A stretch of 7,091 nucleotides of DNA from Acidimicrobiales bacterium (GTDB taxonomy: Bacteria > Actinomycetota > Acidimicrobiia > Acidimicrobiales > JAKAVM01), in assembly GCA_027451785.1 (NCBI GenBank), contig DAIDIS010000245.1, forward strand, positions 1 to 7,091. The letters run 5' to 3'. A program made the translations under genes and the position numbers. This document shows, piece after piece, positions 1 through 6,179 of the stretch. Position 1 is the first letter of the stretch, and every line of letters starts with the position of its first letter. The notes under the pieces were generated by a model. It did no database searches, was not told the origin of the DNA, and saw nothing but the letters and a program-made list of their open reading frames with translations.

Positions 1-110
1 CTCTGCCGTGGTCAACGGGGCCGCTGCACACCAAGAGAGCCTACGGGAAATGGGGTAAGGAAGTGTCCACTGGTCCAGGCGCATGACGCGGAAATTAGAA
101 GGAAGAGGTG
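1..110. other. Left-edge stretch downstream of gltX, no assignable gene
   Basis: This is the 3' flank of gltX. I see no tRNA cloverleaf and no terminator-type hairpin with a T run. All three plus-strand frames are open from the left edge for at least 55 bases. One of them ends in TAA at 56-58 and reads like a plausible protein C-terminus (…HQESLREMG). On the minus strand an ATG at 84-82 opens a 28-codon frame that runs off the edge, without a Shine-Dalgarno sequence. The stretch is too short to choose between the tail of a convergent gene, the start of a downstream gene, or plain intergenic DNA. Confidence 0.3.
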
Positions 111-1547
111 CTAGCCACCCAGTTTCTCCTGCGCACTTTTCAAGCGAGACAGAACGCTCTCGCGTCCCAGCGCCACCATGGCCTCGAACAACGGCGGCCC
201 CACCGTTTTACCGGTGATCGCAACCCGCAGGGGGGCTTGAGCCTTTCCCAGCTTGAGCCCCAACTTCTCCCCTACGGAAGACGTCGCCGACTTCAGCGCT
301 TCTGCGTCCCAATCCCCTAATTCAAAAAGCTCCACAGCCCCACTCAACATCCCGGCCGCCGCAACCTTACCGTTGACCATCACCTTCTCCCAGGCGGCTG
401 AGTCGTATGCGACCGAGTCGTCTTCGACAAAGAGGAAGTCGGCCATCGGCCAGGCATCGGAGAGCTTTGAAACCCGCTCTTGAACCAAGGGTGCTATCTG
501 CTTGAATCCAACGATGCCGGACTCGAAACTTCCGACATAGTGCTGTGCCTCGGAATAGCCTTCCCTAAGGTAAGGCTCGGCCCTGGACAGAAAATCCTCG
601 ACGCTCAGTGCCCTTATGTATTCACCGTTAAAGTGCTCCAATTTGGCAACATCAAAGAACGCCGGTGAGTGGTTTACCCTCTCGATCTTGAACTCGGTAA
701 CCATCTCGGCAAGCGGCAAAATCTCCCGATCATTGCCGGGGCTCCACCCGAGCAGTGCCAAGTAGTTGACCATCGCTTCGGGAAGGAAGCCCTTTGAACG
801 GTAGTCCTCGATGGCTACCGGGTCGCGGCGCTTGGAGAGCTTTTGGCGTTTTTCGTTGACGAGCATCGGCAAGTGTGCGAACGCAGGGTACTCAGCGTCG
901 GTCAAGGCCCTGTAGACCAACATCCCCTTCGGCGTTGATGGGAGCAGGTCCTCTCCCCTAATCACGTGGGTTATGCGCATCGAAATGTCGTCGACGGTGT
1001 TCGCAAGCACGAACAATGGCGACCCATCGGGCTTTGCGATTACGAAGTCGTCCAGTGTGTCGCGCTCGAAAACCACGTCACCGCGGATGAGGTCGTGCAC
1101 TACCACGGGGTCTCCGGCGCCGACCTTGAACCTGAGTGCTCGGCCCTCTCCGGCCTCAAGACCACGATCCCGGCAGAATCCGTCATAGCCCGGCGTCTTA
1201 CGCCCGTTTGCCTCGTTGCGCTTATCGACCTCTTCCCTTACGCAGTCGCAGTAGTAGGCATCGCCCTGGGAGTGCAGGCGCTGCAGCGCTGCAATGTGAT
1301 CAGGCCTACGTTCGCTTTGCAGGTAAGGACCTTCGTCCCAATTGAGCCCGAGCCAAGCCATCGACTCGCAGATACCGTCGAGCCATTCCCTCCGGTTTCG
1401 CTCAGTATCGGTGTCTTCGATCCTGAGCACGAAGGTGCCGCCCATCTTGCGGGCAAATAGCCAATTGTAAAGCGAAGTTCGAGCCGATCCCACATGAAAA
1501 TAGCCGGTAGGGGAAGGCGCGAAACGGACCCTGGGTCCTCCGCTCAT
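111..1547 (-). CDS. gltX: Glutamyl-tRNA synthetase (GluRS)
   Basis: Charges tRNA with glutamate in the cytoplasm, using ATP. It is a class I aminoacyl-tRNA synthetase. The 478-aa product has the usual length. The N-terminal Rossmann domain carries the HIGH-type motif as PSPTGYFHVGSART (residues 11-24), followed by LRIEDTDTERN (41-51), which is typical of GluRS. Cysteines 100, 102 and 125 with Tyr121 resemble the zinc-site region of bacterial GluRS (CxC…C). GEDLLPSTPKG lies near residues 198-208, and the KMSKS motif appears as KLSKR (236-240). The remainder is the helical anticodon-binding region. The ATG start is supported by the MSGGPRVRFAPSPTG opening expected for the family, and it overlaps the stop of the upstream acyl-CoA dehydrogenase gene (ATGA, 1547-1544), implying translational coupling. 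Actinobacteria normally rely on GatCAB for Gln-tRNA, so this enzyme may also charge tRNA-Gln (general knowledge, not visible here). No damage to the gene is seen. Identity is very secure. Confidence 0.97.
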   Translation of the reverse strand: MSGGPRVRFAPSPTGYFHVGSARTSLYNWLFARKMGGTFVLRIEDTDTERNRREWLDGICESMAWLGLNWDEGPYLQSERRPDHIAALQRLHSQGDAYYCDCVREEVDKRNEANGRKTPGYDGFCRDRGLEAGEGRALRFKVGAGDPVVVHDLIRGDVVFERDTLDDFVIAKPDGSPLFVLANTVDDISMRITHVIRGEDLLPSTPKGMLVYRALTDAEYPAFAHLPMLVNEKRQKLSKRRDPVAIEDYRSKGFLPEAMVNYLALLGWSPGNDREILPLAEMVTEFKIERVNHSPAFFDVAKLEHFNGEYIRALSVEDFLSRAEPYLREGYSEAQHYVGSFESGIVGFKQIAPLVQERVSKLSDAWPMADFLFVEDDSVAYDSAAWEKVMVNGKVAAAGMLSGAVELFELGDWDAEALKSATSSVGEKLGLKLGKAQAPLRVAITGKTVGPPLFEAMVALGRESVLSRLKSAQEKLGG

Positions 1548-2692
1548 GCGCCGAGCGTTCGCCTGGCTATGACCACTCGCTGAACCTGGTTGGTCCCTTC
1601 GTAGATTTGGGTGATCTTGGCGTCACGCATGAAGCGCTCCATCGGGAACTCCTTGGTATAGCCATACCCGCCAAAAATCTGCAGCGCATCCGTCGTAATC
1701 TTCATCGCCCCATCGCCCGCAAAGCACTTGGCCATTGCACCGGCAGCGGAGAGATCCATGTCGGCGATGCCTTCATCAATAAGAGCGCAAGCTTTGTAGA
1801 CCAGCCCGCGCGCTGCCTCGTTGTGCATCACCATATCGGCGAGCATGAACTGGAGTCCCTGGAACTCGGCAATCGGATGGCCGAACTGGTTGCGCGCCTT
1901 CAGGTAGTCGACAGCGTGGTCGATTGCACCCTGGGCGATGCCGACTGCCTGTGCTCCGATGGAAGGTCGGCTCCGGTCGAGCGTGTGCATCGCAATCCGG
2001 AATCCCTCGCCCTCTTTACCGATCAGGTTCGCGGCCGGGACGCGCACGTTCTCGAAGAGAACCTCGCCGGTCGGGCTTCCCCTCAGGCCCATCTTCTTTT
2101 CCAGCTTCTCGACCTTCACTCCCCAGTCCGCCTCGACCAGGAAGCAGCTGATTCCCTTATGCCCGGCCGCCGGATCGGTCTTAGCAAAGACGGTATAAGT
2201 CTTCGAAACTCCGGCGTTGGTTATCCAGTACTTGGTTCCGTTGAGGATGTACTCGTCCCCGTCCCTCACAGCTGTGGTCCGCATAGAAGCCACATCGGAA
2301 CCGGCGTCGGCCTCGGATAGGCAGTAGCTTGCCTGCCACTCTCCGGATGCGACTTTGGGGAGGTACTTCTGCTTCAGCTCCTCCGAACCGAAATTGATCA
2401 ACGGCAGTGTAGCCAGCTTGGAAATGGCAATTGTGACGCTCGTGGAGGCACAAACCCTGGCCAATTCCTCGACCATGATGGCCTGGGTGACGTGGTCGGC
2501 ACCTGCCCCTCCGTATTCAGACGGCACGCAGAGCGACGGCAGCTCCATCTCGACACAGGCATCATATGCCTCACTGGGATAGCGGGAATGCTCATCCACG
2601 TCCGCCGCGTACGGCGCGACCTTGTCGTCAGCGAACTTGCGCATTACTTCACGGAAACTTCTCTGCTCGGAGGTCAAGGTCATGGGTTGCAT
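1544..2692 (-). CDS. Acyl-CoA dehydrogenase, FadE25/short-chain type
   Basis: FAD enzyme catalysing alpha,beta-dehydrogenation of an acyl-CoA in beta-oxidation or branched-chain amino acid breakdown, passing electrons to ETF. The 382-aa length is standard. Family signatures are present: YCLSEADAGSD (123-133), the GSD…NGTKYWITNA block (131-160), LDRSRPSIGAQAVGIAQGA (238-256), and QIFGGYGYTKEFPMER (338-353). The catalytic base is Glu365 in QIYEGTNQ, the position used by short- and medium-chain and butyryl-CoA dehydrogenases rather than the isovaleryl/long-chain position. The overall pattern resembles mycobacterial FadE25, as recalled from memory. The chain length of the substrate cannot be read from the sequence. 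ATG 2692-2690 is taken as the start; a second ATG at 2683-2681 (Met4) is equally possible, and neither has a strong Shine-Dalgarno sequence, so leaderless initiation is conceivable. The stop overlaps the gltX start by ATGA, so the two genes are probably co-transcribed. The gene is intact. Confidence 0.95.
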   Translation of the reverse strand: MQPMTLTSEQRSFREVMRKFADDKVAPYAADVDEHSRYPSEAYDACVEMELPSLCVPSEYGGAGADHVTQAIMVEELARVCASTSVTIAISKLATLPLINFGSEELKQKYLPKVASGEWQASYCLSEADAGSDVASMRTTAVRDGDEYILNGTKYWITNAGVSKTYTVFAKTDPAAGHKGISCFLVEADWGVKVEKLEKKMGLRGSPTGEVLFENVRVPAANLIGKEGEGFRIAMHTLDRSRPSIGAQAVGIAQGAIDHAVDYLKARNQFGHPIAEFQGLQFMLADMVMHNEAARGLVYKACALIDEGIADMDLSAAGAMAKCFAGDGAMKITTDALQIFGGYGYTKEFPMERFMRDAKITQIYEGTNQVQRVVIARRTLGA

Positions 2693-2703
2693 AGCACCAG
2701 TTT

Positions 2704-2715
2704 TTCAGAATTTCC
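2704..2715 (-). repeat. Proximal copy of a 12-base near-palindromic repeat (possible operator half)
   Basis: The plus strand reads TTCAGAATTTCC, which matches the copy at 2733-2744 at 11 of 12 positions. The inner AGAA-T-TTCC is an imperfect version of the inverted repeat GGAA-N-TTCC. It ends only 12 bases upstream of the acyl-CoA dehydrogenase ATG, where a bound repressor could block initiation. The regulatory role is inference. Confidence 0.3.
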
Positions 2716-2732
2716 GTCCGGCAGGCCATCCC

Positions 2733-2744
2733 TTCGGAATTTCC
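2733..2744 (-). repeat. Distal copy of a 12-base near-palindromic repeat (possible operator half)
   Basis: The plus strand reads TTCGGAATTTCC, containing the perfect inverted repeat GGAA-T-TTCC at 2736-2744. The start-to-start distance to the proximal copy is 29 bases, close to three helical turns, so a protein could bind both copies on roughly one face. The same 9-mer (as GGAAATTCC) also occurs inside the ABC ATPase coding region at 5239-5247, so chance occurrence is not excluded. Confidence 0.3.
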
Positions 2745-2800
2745 ACCGGGTTCCTACGGGCAACTCGCCCAAAATACGGCCGTCAGGATGCCTCGCTCGT

Positions 2801-2816
2801 GGCCAGGACATTGGCC
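2801..2816 (-). terminator. Weak hairpin downstream of the ABC permease genes
   Basis: GGCCA and TGGCC form a 5-bp GC-rich stem around a 6-base loop, 37 bases past the stop of the last permease gene in the direction of transcription. There is no T run after it, so it is a poor candidate for an intrinsic terminator. It may be a partial or Rho-assisted stop, or chance. Confidence 0.2.
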
Positions 2817-2852
2817 TCAGCCCGACCGAAATTGGGAAGTGCCACTCACGTA

Positions 2853-3647
2853 CTATGACAATTCGAAGTACTCAAATCGCCACGCCCCTAAGAAAGCAAG
2901 TGCCACACAGAGAAAAGCCATGTATATGATCGCCTCCGCCACCGGTAGTGCGGTTCCTAGCTTTATATCAGTCTGGTGTCCGAGGACGGGCATTATAAAG
3001 CCAAGAAGCAATGACTGGGTCGCACCTTCCGGTAGCCATCTAGCAATTCCTACGAACTCAAACGCTGCCAACACTATGAAGGCGAACTCATAGACCGCAT
3101 AGATGGCAACGCACCACATACGATCCCGCAATAACATTCCAACAACGAACCAAGGAATACTCACGGCGACGGTAACAAACACGACAGTCGGGGCCATTCC
3201 AGCCGTCTGTCGCACGACGCTTAGGAAGGAAGCGGATTGATGGCCACTGCCATTTACAAACGATCCGACAACGCTTCCGGCCAGACAGATCAGTCCAATT
3301 GCCGCGCTGCTTATCGCAGCAAAGAGGCACTTTATAGTGTAAACCTGTCGTCTTTTTGGCGTCCTAACCAGAATCAAGGGCCAGGTCTGATTGTAAGTGG
3401 GGGCAGTAGCGATCAATATGCAAGATACCGCTGCTACGATCTCGCCAATCGCGGAAGCCTCAAGGGACCCCGGGGGGAGTCTTCGATTAAAGGCCACTCC
3501 GAACCAGGCACCTGCAATGCCCAATACGAAGCTAAGCAAGACGGTGACTTGAATTCCAAGACCACTCACATTCTGGCGAAACTCCGCCTTAAGCGACCGT
3601 AGCCAATTGGGTGCTCCTTCTGATAAACGCTGATGCGGAATAGTCAC
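2853..3647 (-). CDS. ABC-2 type transporter permease, second subunit
   Basis: 264-aa integral membrane protein, probably half of the translocation channel of an ABC exporter in the cytoplasmic membrane. About six hydrophobic segments are visible, near residues 30-52, 66-86, 105-131, 150-172, 177-203 and 237-256. Between segments 2 and 3 lies the cytoplasmic motif TWPLILVRTPKRRQVYTIK (88-106), the ABC-2 pattern T…TPxR…K that docks on the ATPase. RWLPEGATQSL (203-213) before the last segment is also family-typical. The start is GTG at 3647-3645; a GGAAAGG ribosome site lies 11 bases upstream, a little far. The gene sits 53 bp after the other permease gene, so it is most likely in the same operon. 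It shares the TWP…TPxR…K and VGIARWL motifs with that permease, suggesting paralogues forming a heterodimer. Substrate unknown. It was recognised by topology and motifs rather than by a named family. Confidence 0.75.
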   Translation of the reverse strand: MTIPHQRLSEGAPNWLRSLKAEFRQNVSGLGIQVTVLLSFVLGIAGAWFGVAFNRRLPPGSLEASAIGEIVAAVSCILIATAPTYNQTWPLILVRTPKRRQVYTIKCLFAAISSAAIGLICLAGSVVGSFVNGSGHQSASFLSVVRQTAGMAPTVVFVTVAVSIPWFVVGMLLRDRMWCVAIYAVYEFAFIVLAAFEFVGIARWLPEGATQSLLLGFIMPVLGHQTDIKLGTALPVAEAIIYMAFLCVALAFLGAWRFEYFELS

Positions 3648-3658
3648 CTACCGGCCCG

Positions 3659-3665
3659 CCTTTCC
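3659..3665 (-). promoter_or_regulatory. Ribosome binding site for the second permease gene
   Basis: The minus strand reads GGAAAGG, 11 bases upstream of the GTG at 3647. The only nearby ATG (3667-3665) opens a frame that stops after seven codons, so the GTG is the best start even though the spacing is slightly long. Confidence 0.45.
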
Positions 3666-3700
3666 ATTACCCTGCAACAAAAGTAACCGATCCGGCGCAT

Positions 3701-4600
3701 TCACCTGAAGGTAATTCGACGGAACGCAAGCATCCTGAGCGCGGCCAACAAGAACACCAGCGACACCAGATAGAAAATGGCAGTACCCGCACTAAGCGGA
3801 GATACCGAAAACTGGGCGCGTCCCACCGTTCGAATCGCAAATGAGCCAAACGATAATGAAGGCGTCGTCTTGGCAAATCCCTGGACGGCCCAGATAGGCA
3901 GCCAGCGGGCAGCGTAAGGATGTGTGGCCGCCAGCCAGCGTGCAATTCCTACAGACGAGATCAAACCGAGCAGAACGACCAGGGCCTGAATTCTGATCGT
4001 ACTGGCGACTACCATCCACAAAATTCCGATTACGCCACAAGCCAGCAATAGAGGACCAATGTAAGTGGCAAGAAGGTGCAATGCCGTAGCGATCGTGAAC
4101 CGCTCACCTAGCCCCTTTTCGGCGAGCGCTGCATTCGCACCCGAGAATCCGACCAACGCAACGCAGACGCTGGCTAGGCAGCTGACCAATGCCAGCGTCC
4201 AGAAATACAACAGGGCGGAGATAGCTTTTCCGCTCAAAAGCCTCAACCGGCTCGGGGTACTCAATAGCGAAGTCGGCCAGGTTCGACATCTCCACTCAAG
4301 AGAGCCGATGATCGCTCCGCCAAGCACAGCACCAAAAATGCATATTTGAGACGAAGCGATCTGTGTATTTACTTCGGAATGCAGAAAGCTCAACAACGAC
4401 GACGACGATAGGTGTACGGCGACCTCAAGTGCATCATGAAGTCGATAATGCCAGCTGAACACGGCCGAGCCGACCGTAGACAAGATAATGATGGCAACGA
4501 GCGTCCGGGAGCTGAGTTCCTTGCGAGACTCGCTTAACACCAATCTCGCGAACCTCAATGATTTGCCATGCCAAAGCTCAGGGCCAACGAGTACTGTCAT
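3701..4600 (-). CDS. ABC-2 type transporter permease, first subunit
   Basis: 299-aa membrane protein, the channel partner of the ATPase encoded just upstream. Hydrophobic segments lie near residues 33-50, 83-101, 126-152, 170-200, 203-221 and 270-292. After the second segment, SLEWRCRTWPTSLLSTPSR (100-118) followed by Lys125 is the classic ABC-2 cytoplasmic coupling motif (E…T…TPxR…K). The ATG start overlaps the ATPase stop as ATGA (4600-4597), a strong sign of co-translation and matched stoichiometry. The C-terminal half shows a repeated ARWL: IARWL at 219-223 and ARWLP at 231-235, where the sister permease has only one. Coding DNA here is AT-richer than the flanking housekeeping genes (4321-4380 counts 24 G+C in 60). 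The exported substrate cannot be deduced; peptide antibiotics, lipids or drugs are usual for the class. Confidence 0.8.
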   Translation of the reverse strand: MTVLVGPELWHGKSLRFARLVLSESRKELSSRTLVAIIILSTVGSAVFSWHYRLHDALEVAVHLSSSSLLSFLHSEVNTQIASSQICIFGAVLGGAIIGSLEWRCRTWPTSLLSTPSRLRLLSGKAISALLYFWTLALVSCLASVCVALVGFSGANAALAEKGLGERFTIATALHLLATYIGPLLLACGVIGILWMVVASTIRIQALVVLLGLISSVGIARWLAATHPYAARWLPIWAVQGFAKTTPSLSFGSFAIRTVGRAQFSVSPLSAGTAIFYLVSLVFLLAALRMLAFRRITFR

Positions 4601-5565
4601 CTCGGCGACCCTGAACCGTCATCAGCCATCAACGCTCCACCCGAGTAAACGCCGGAGTCGACACGATGGGACTCTCCCGTCAATTGGAAGTAGACATTCT
4701 CAAGCGAAGATTCCGAGGAGCTAAGCTCGAAAACCGCAACTCCCCATTCCACTGCCAGTCTTCCGAACTCCTCCGGGCTTATCCCATCCGCAACAATCCT
4801 CGTGGCATCGGGAGTAAATTGAACTGGGCAGCCACGAGCGACCAGCAACCCTGCCACCTTCTCAATCTCCTCGCAGCGAATCAAAGTCCGCGTTGCCGAC
4901 TGCGCACGCAACTGCTCAAGAGAACAATTCGCGCGAACCGATCCCTGTGAAATGACAACAACGGTATCCACCGTTTGAGCCATCTCCGCCAAAATATGCG
5001 AAGCGATCAAAACGGCCTTGCCCCTTTGCGCCTCTGCCCTTACAAAGGATCTAAACCAAGCAATTGCAGCGGGATCGAGGCCATTCGTAGGCTCATCGAA
5101 CATCAAGATCGGAGGATCAGCCAACAGGGCTGTGGCCAACGTCAGTCTCTGGCGCATCCCTAGTGACATCTTGCGAACAGGCTTGGAGGCCACTTCGAGA
5201 AGGCCAACTCTCTCAAGAACCGAGTTGACTGCGCTGTAGGAAATTCCAATTGCGTCGGCCGCAATCGTCAGATGACTTCTGGCACTTGTGCCGGGGAAAA
5301 AGCCTGTCGCCTCAAGTGTGGCCCCCAACACAAGAGGAGGCCTCGAATGAGCCGCAAACGGTAATCCGGCAACCAACGCTTCACCCGAAGTCGATCTAAC
5401 AAGCCCGAGGAGAATACGAAAAATCGTGGTCTTACCGGCTCCATTTGGCCCAAGAAGGCCGCACACCGAGCCATAAGGTACCTGGAAGGAGCAATCGGTA
5501 ATTGCCGTGACTTCGCCAAATGTTTTGGAGAGGTTACGAACGTCAATTGCACTCGCTGAAGTCAC
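4597..5565 (-). CDS. ABC transporter ATP-binding protein (BcrA/ABC-2 exporter type)
   Basis: Cytoplasmic ATPase driving the two permeases encoded downstream. The 322-aa product has one nucleotide-binding domain (about residues 6-230): Walker A GPNGAGKTT (39-47), signature MSLGMRQRL (133-141) in the MSxGM form common in bacitracin-type exporters, Walker B ILMFDEP (153-159) with catalytic Glu158, D-loop NGLDP (161-165) and switch His190. The Q-loop position reads LGATLEATGFFPGTSAR (80-96), lacking the usual Gln; this ALLE-type variant is known in the BcrA-like subfamily. The C-terminal extension (230-322) includes SLENVYFQLTGE (287-298), equivalent to the family's SLE(D/E)VFLxLT element. The GTG start at 5565 is well supported by GAAAGG five bases upstream. 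The gene follows the acetyltransferase gene by 64 bp and heads the transporter operon. No dedicated regulator or peptide precursor gene is adjacent. Confidence 0.92.
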   Translation of the reverse strand: MTSASAIDVRNLSKTFGEVTAITDCSFQVPYGSVCGLLGPNGAGKTTIFRILLGLVRSTSGEALVAGLPFAAHSRPPLVLGATLEATGFFPGTSARSHLTIAADAIGISYSAVNSVLERVGLLEVASKPVRKMSLGMRQRLTLATALLADPPILMFDEPTNGLDPAAIAWFRSFVRAEAQRGKAVLIASHILAEMAQTVDTVVVISQGSVRANCSLEQLRAQSATRTLIRCEEIEKVAGLLVARGCPVQFTPDATRIVADGISPEEFGRLAVEWGVAVFELSSSESSLENVYFQLTGESHRVDSGVYSGGALMADDGSGSPR

Positions 5566-5570
5566 GTCGG

Positions 5571-5576
5571 CCTTTC
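5571..5576 (-). promoter_or_regulatory. Ribosome binding site fixing the GTG start of the ABC ATPase
   Basis: The minus strand reads GAAAGG, five bases before the GTG at 5565-5563. This spacing is good and supports a non-ATG start for the ATPase gene. Confidence 0.55.
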
Positions 5577-5629
5577 GATTGGTTCCACCGGCACTTACCC
5601 TACCCCCTGGCAGAACTCAGCCGCGACCC

Positions 5630-6124
5630 CTACAGCGCTCGGCTCATTCTTCTATATGGAGGCGGCTCCGCTCGAGCCTCGTCTTCTGAGCCGTCCGAGT
5701 ACCATCCGGAGTCTACGAACCCGTTGCGCTTGTAGAGACGAATCGCCGACTGGTTATCGGCTTTCACTCCCAGCGTGACACCAGCCAAACCTTGAGCACG
5801 TGCCCAGCCGACTACCTTTCCGACCAGGCGGTCCCCCACGCCTTGTCCCCGGAACCTGGGAGACACCCACATGGAAATCAGCTCCGCATCCCCATCCTCG
5901 TTCACCAAGGCAGAGACTATTCCGGCGTCAATCCCCTGCACAGTGGCGACAAGATTCAGTGGCACGTCATTAAGCCGAGTTCTCCACCGCTCCTCTGTGT
6001 CACCTTCACCGGACCATTCAGCCAGAGTGGAGTAAAAGGCATCGGGAGCGTCCCCCAACGACGCAAGCCGAAGCAACCTGAACCGCTCCCAGTCGTCGGG
6101 TCCGATCACATCGATCGCAAGCAC
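5630..6124 (-). CDS. GNAT family N-acetyltransferase
   Basis: 164-aa single-domain acetyl-CoA-dependent N-acetyltransferase. Motif A is clear: LISMWVSPRFRGQGVGDRLV (82-101), containing R92-G-Q-G95-V-G97 (R/QxxGxG/A), which binds the acetyl-CoA pyrophosphate. Motif B follows as LGVKADNQSAIRLYKRNGF (118-136) with Asn124 and the AxxLYxxxGF helix, characteristic of RimI-like GNATs. The substrate is not predictable; protein N-termini, antibiotics and small amines are all possible. The start is GTG at 6124-6122, without an obvious Shine-Dalgarno sequence; another GTG five codons in (6109) is possible. The gene lies 52 bp after the unknown gene and 64 bp before the ABC ATPase gene, so it could belong to either unit. 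The tail (residues 145-164) is short and polar. It could be a resistance partner of the exporter, but that is conjecture. Confidence 0.88.
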   Translation of the reverse strand: MLAIDVIGPDDWERFRLLRLASLGDAPDAFYSTLAEWSGEGDTEERWRTRLNDVPLNLVATVQGIDAGIVSALVNEDGDAELISMWVSPRFRGQGVGDRLVGKVVGWARAQGLAGVTLGVKADNQSAIRLYKRNGFVDSGWYSDGSEDEARAEPPPYRRMSRAL

Positions 6125-6161
6125 ACCAATCCGGTCCCCAGCCGGGCGCTGACTTTCCCTA

Positions 6162-6179
6162 TAATGGCGATAGCCATCA
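6162..6179 (-). other. Small hairpin overlapping the stop codon of the unknown gene
   Basis: On the minus strand ATGGC pairs with GCCAT around TATC, extended by a G-T wobble and a T-A pair to seven pairs; the stem includes the TGA stop at 6179-6177. No T run follows, so it is a weak terminator or attenuator candidate between the unknown gene and the acetyltransferase gene. Confidence 0.2.

Larger units (their letters stand above)
2693..2852. promoter_or_regulatory. 160-bp gap, likely promoter region of the acyl-CoA dehydrogenase-gltX pair
   Basis: This is the longest gene-free stretch in the window. It separates the last ABC permease from the acyl-CoA dehydrogenase gene, and both are read on the minus strand, so it must hold either read-through or a new promoter. 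It contains a short hairpin near its upstream end and two copies of a 12-base near-palindrome close to the dehydrogenase start. I could not pick out a convincing -35/-10 pair. A 20-codon minus-strand frame with a GTG start (2845-2783) exists but has no coding support. Confidence 0.4.

Noticed and set aside
1..110. tRNA gene downstream of gltX, as seen in some actinobacteria
   Set aside because: No T-arm GTTCGA-like sequence, anticodon stem or acceptor pairing could be found on either strand.
966..1460. 164-codon plus-strand open frame opposite gltX
   Set aside because: It lies entirely antisense to a well-supported GluRS, has no recognisable motif, and is explained by GC-biased codons of the real gene.
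1607..2320. 237-codon plus-strand open frame opposite the acyl-CoA dehydrogenase
   Set aside because: Long but antisense to a gene with complete family signatures; its composition (rich in His, Arg, Leu, Gly) is typical of a shadow frame.
2783..2845. 20-codon minus-strand frame with GTG start in the gap after the last permease
   Set aside because: No ribosome binding site, no peptide features such as a leader or Cys/Ser/Thr core; frames of this length are expected by chance.
4675..4710. ENVYFQL near the C-terminus of the ABC ATPase resembling a TEV protease site
   Set aside because: It is the ordinary family element SLExVFxxLT of ABC-2 ATPases, not a processing site or cloning tag.
6160..6165. 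Perfect TATAAT on the plus strand
   Set aside because: No -35 element at the proper distance (about 6137-6142 is GC-rich) and no plus-strand gene downstream; it falls in the stem of a small hairpin on the other strand.
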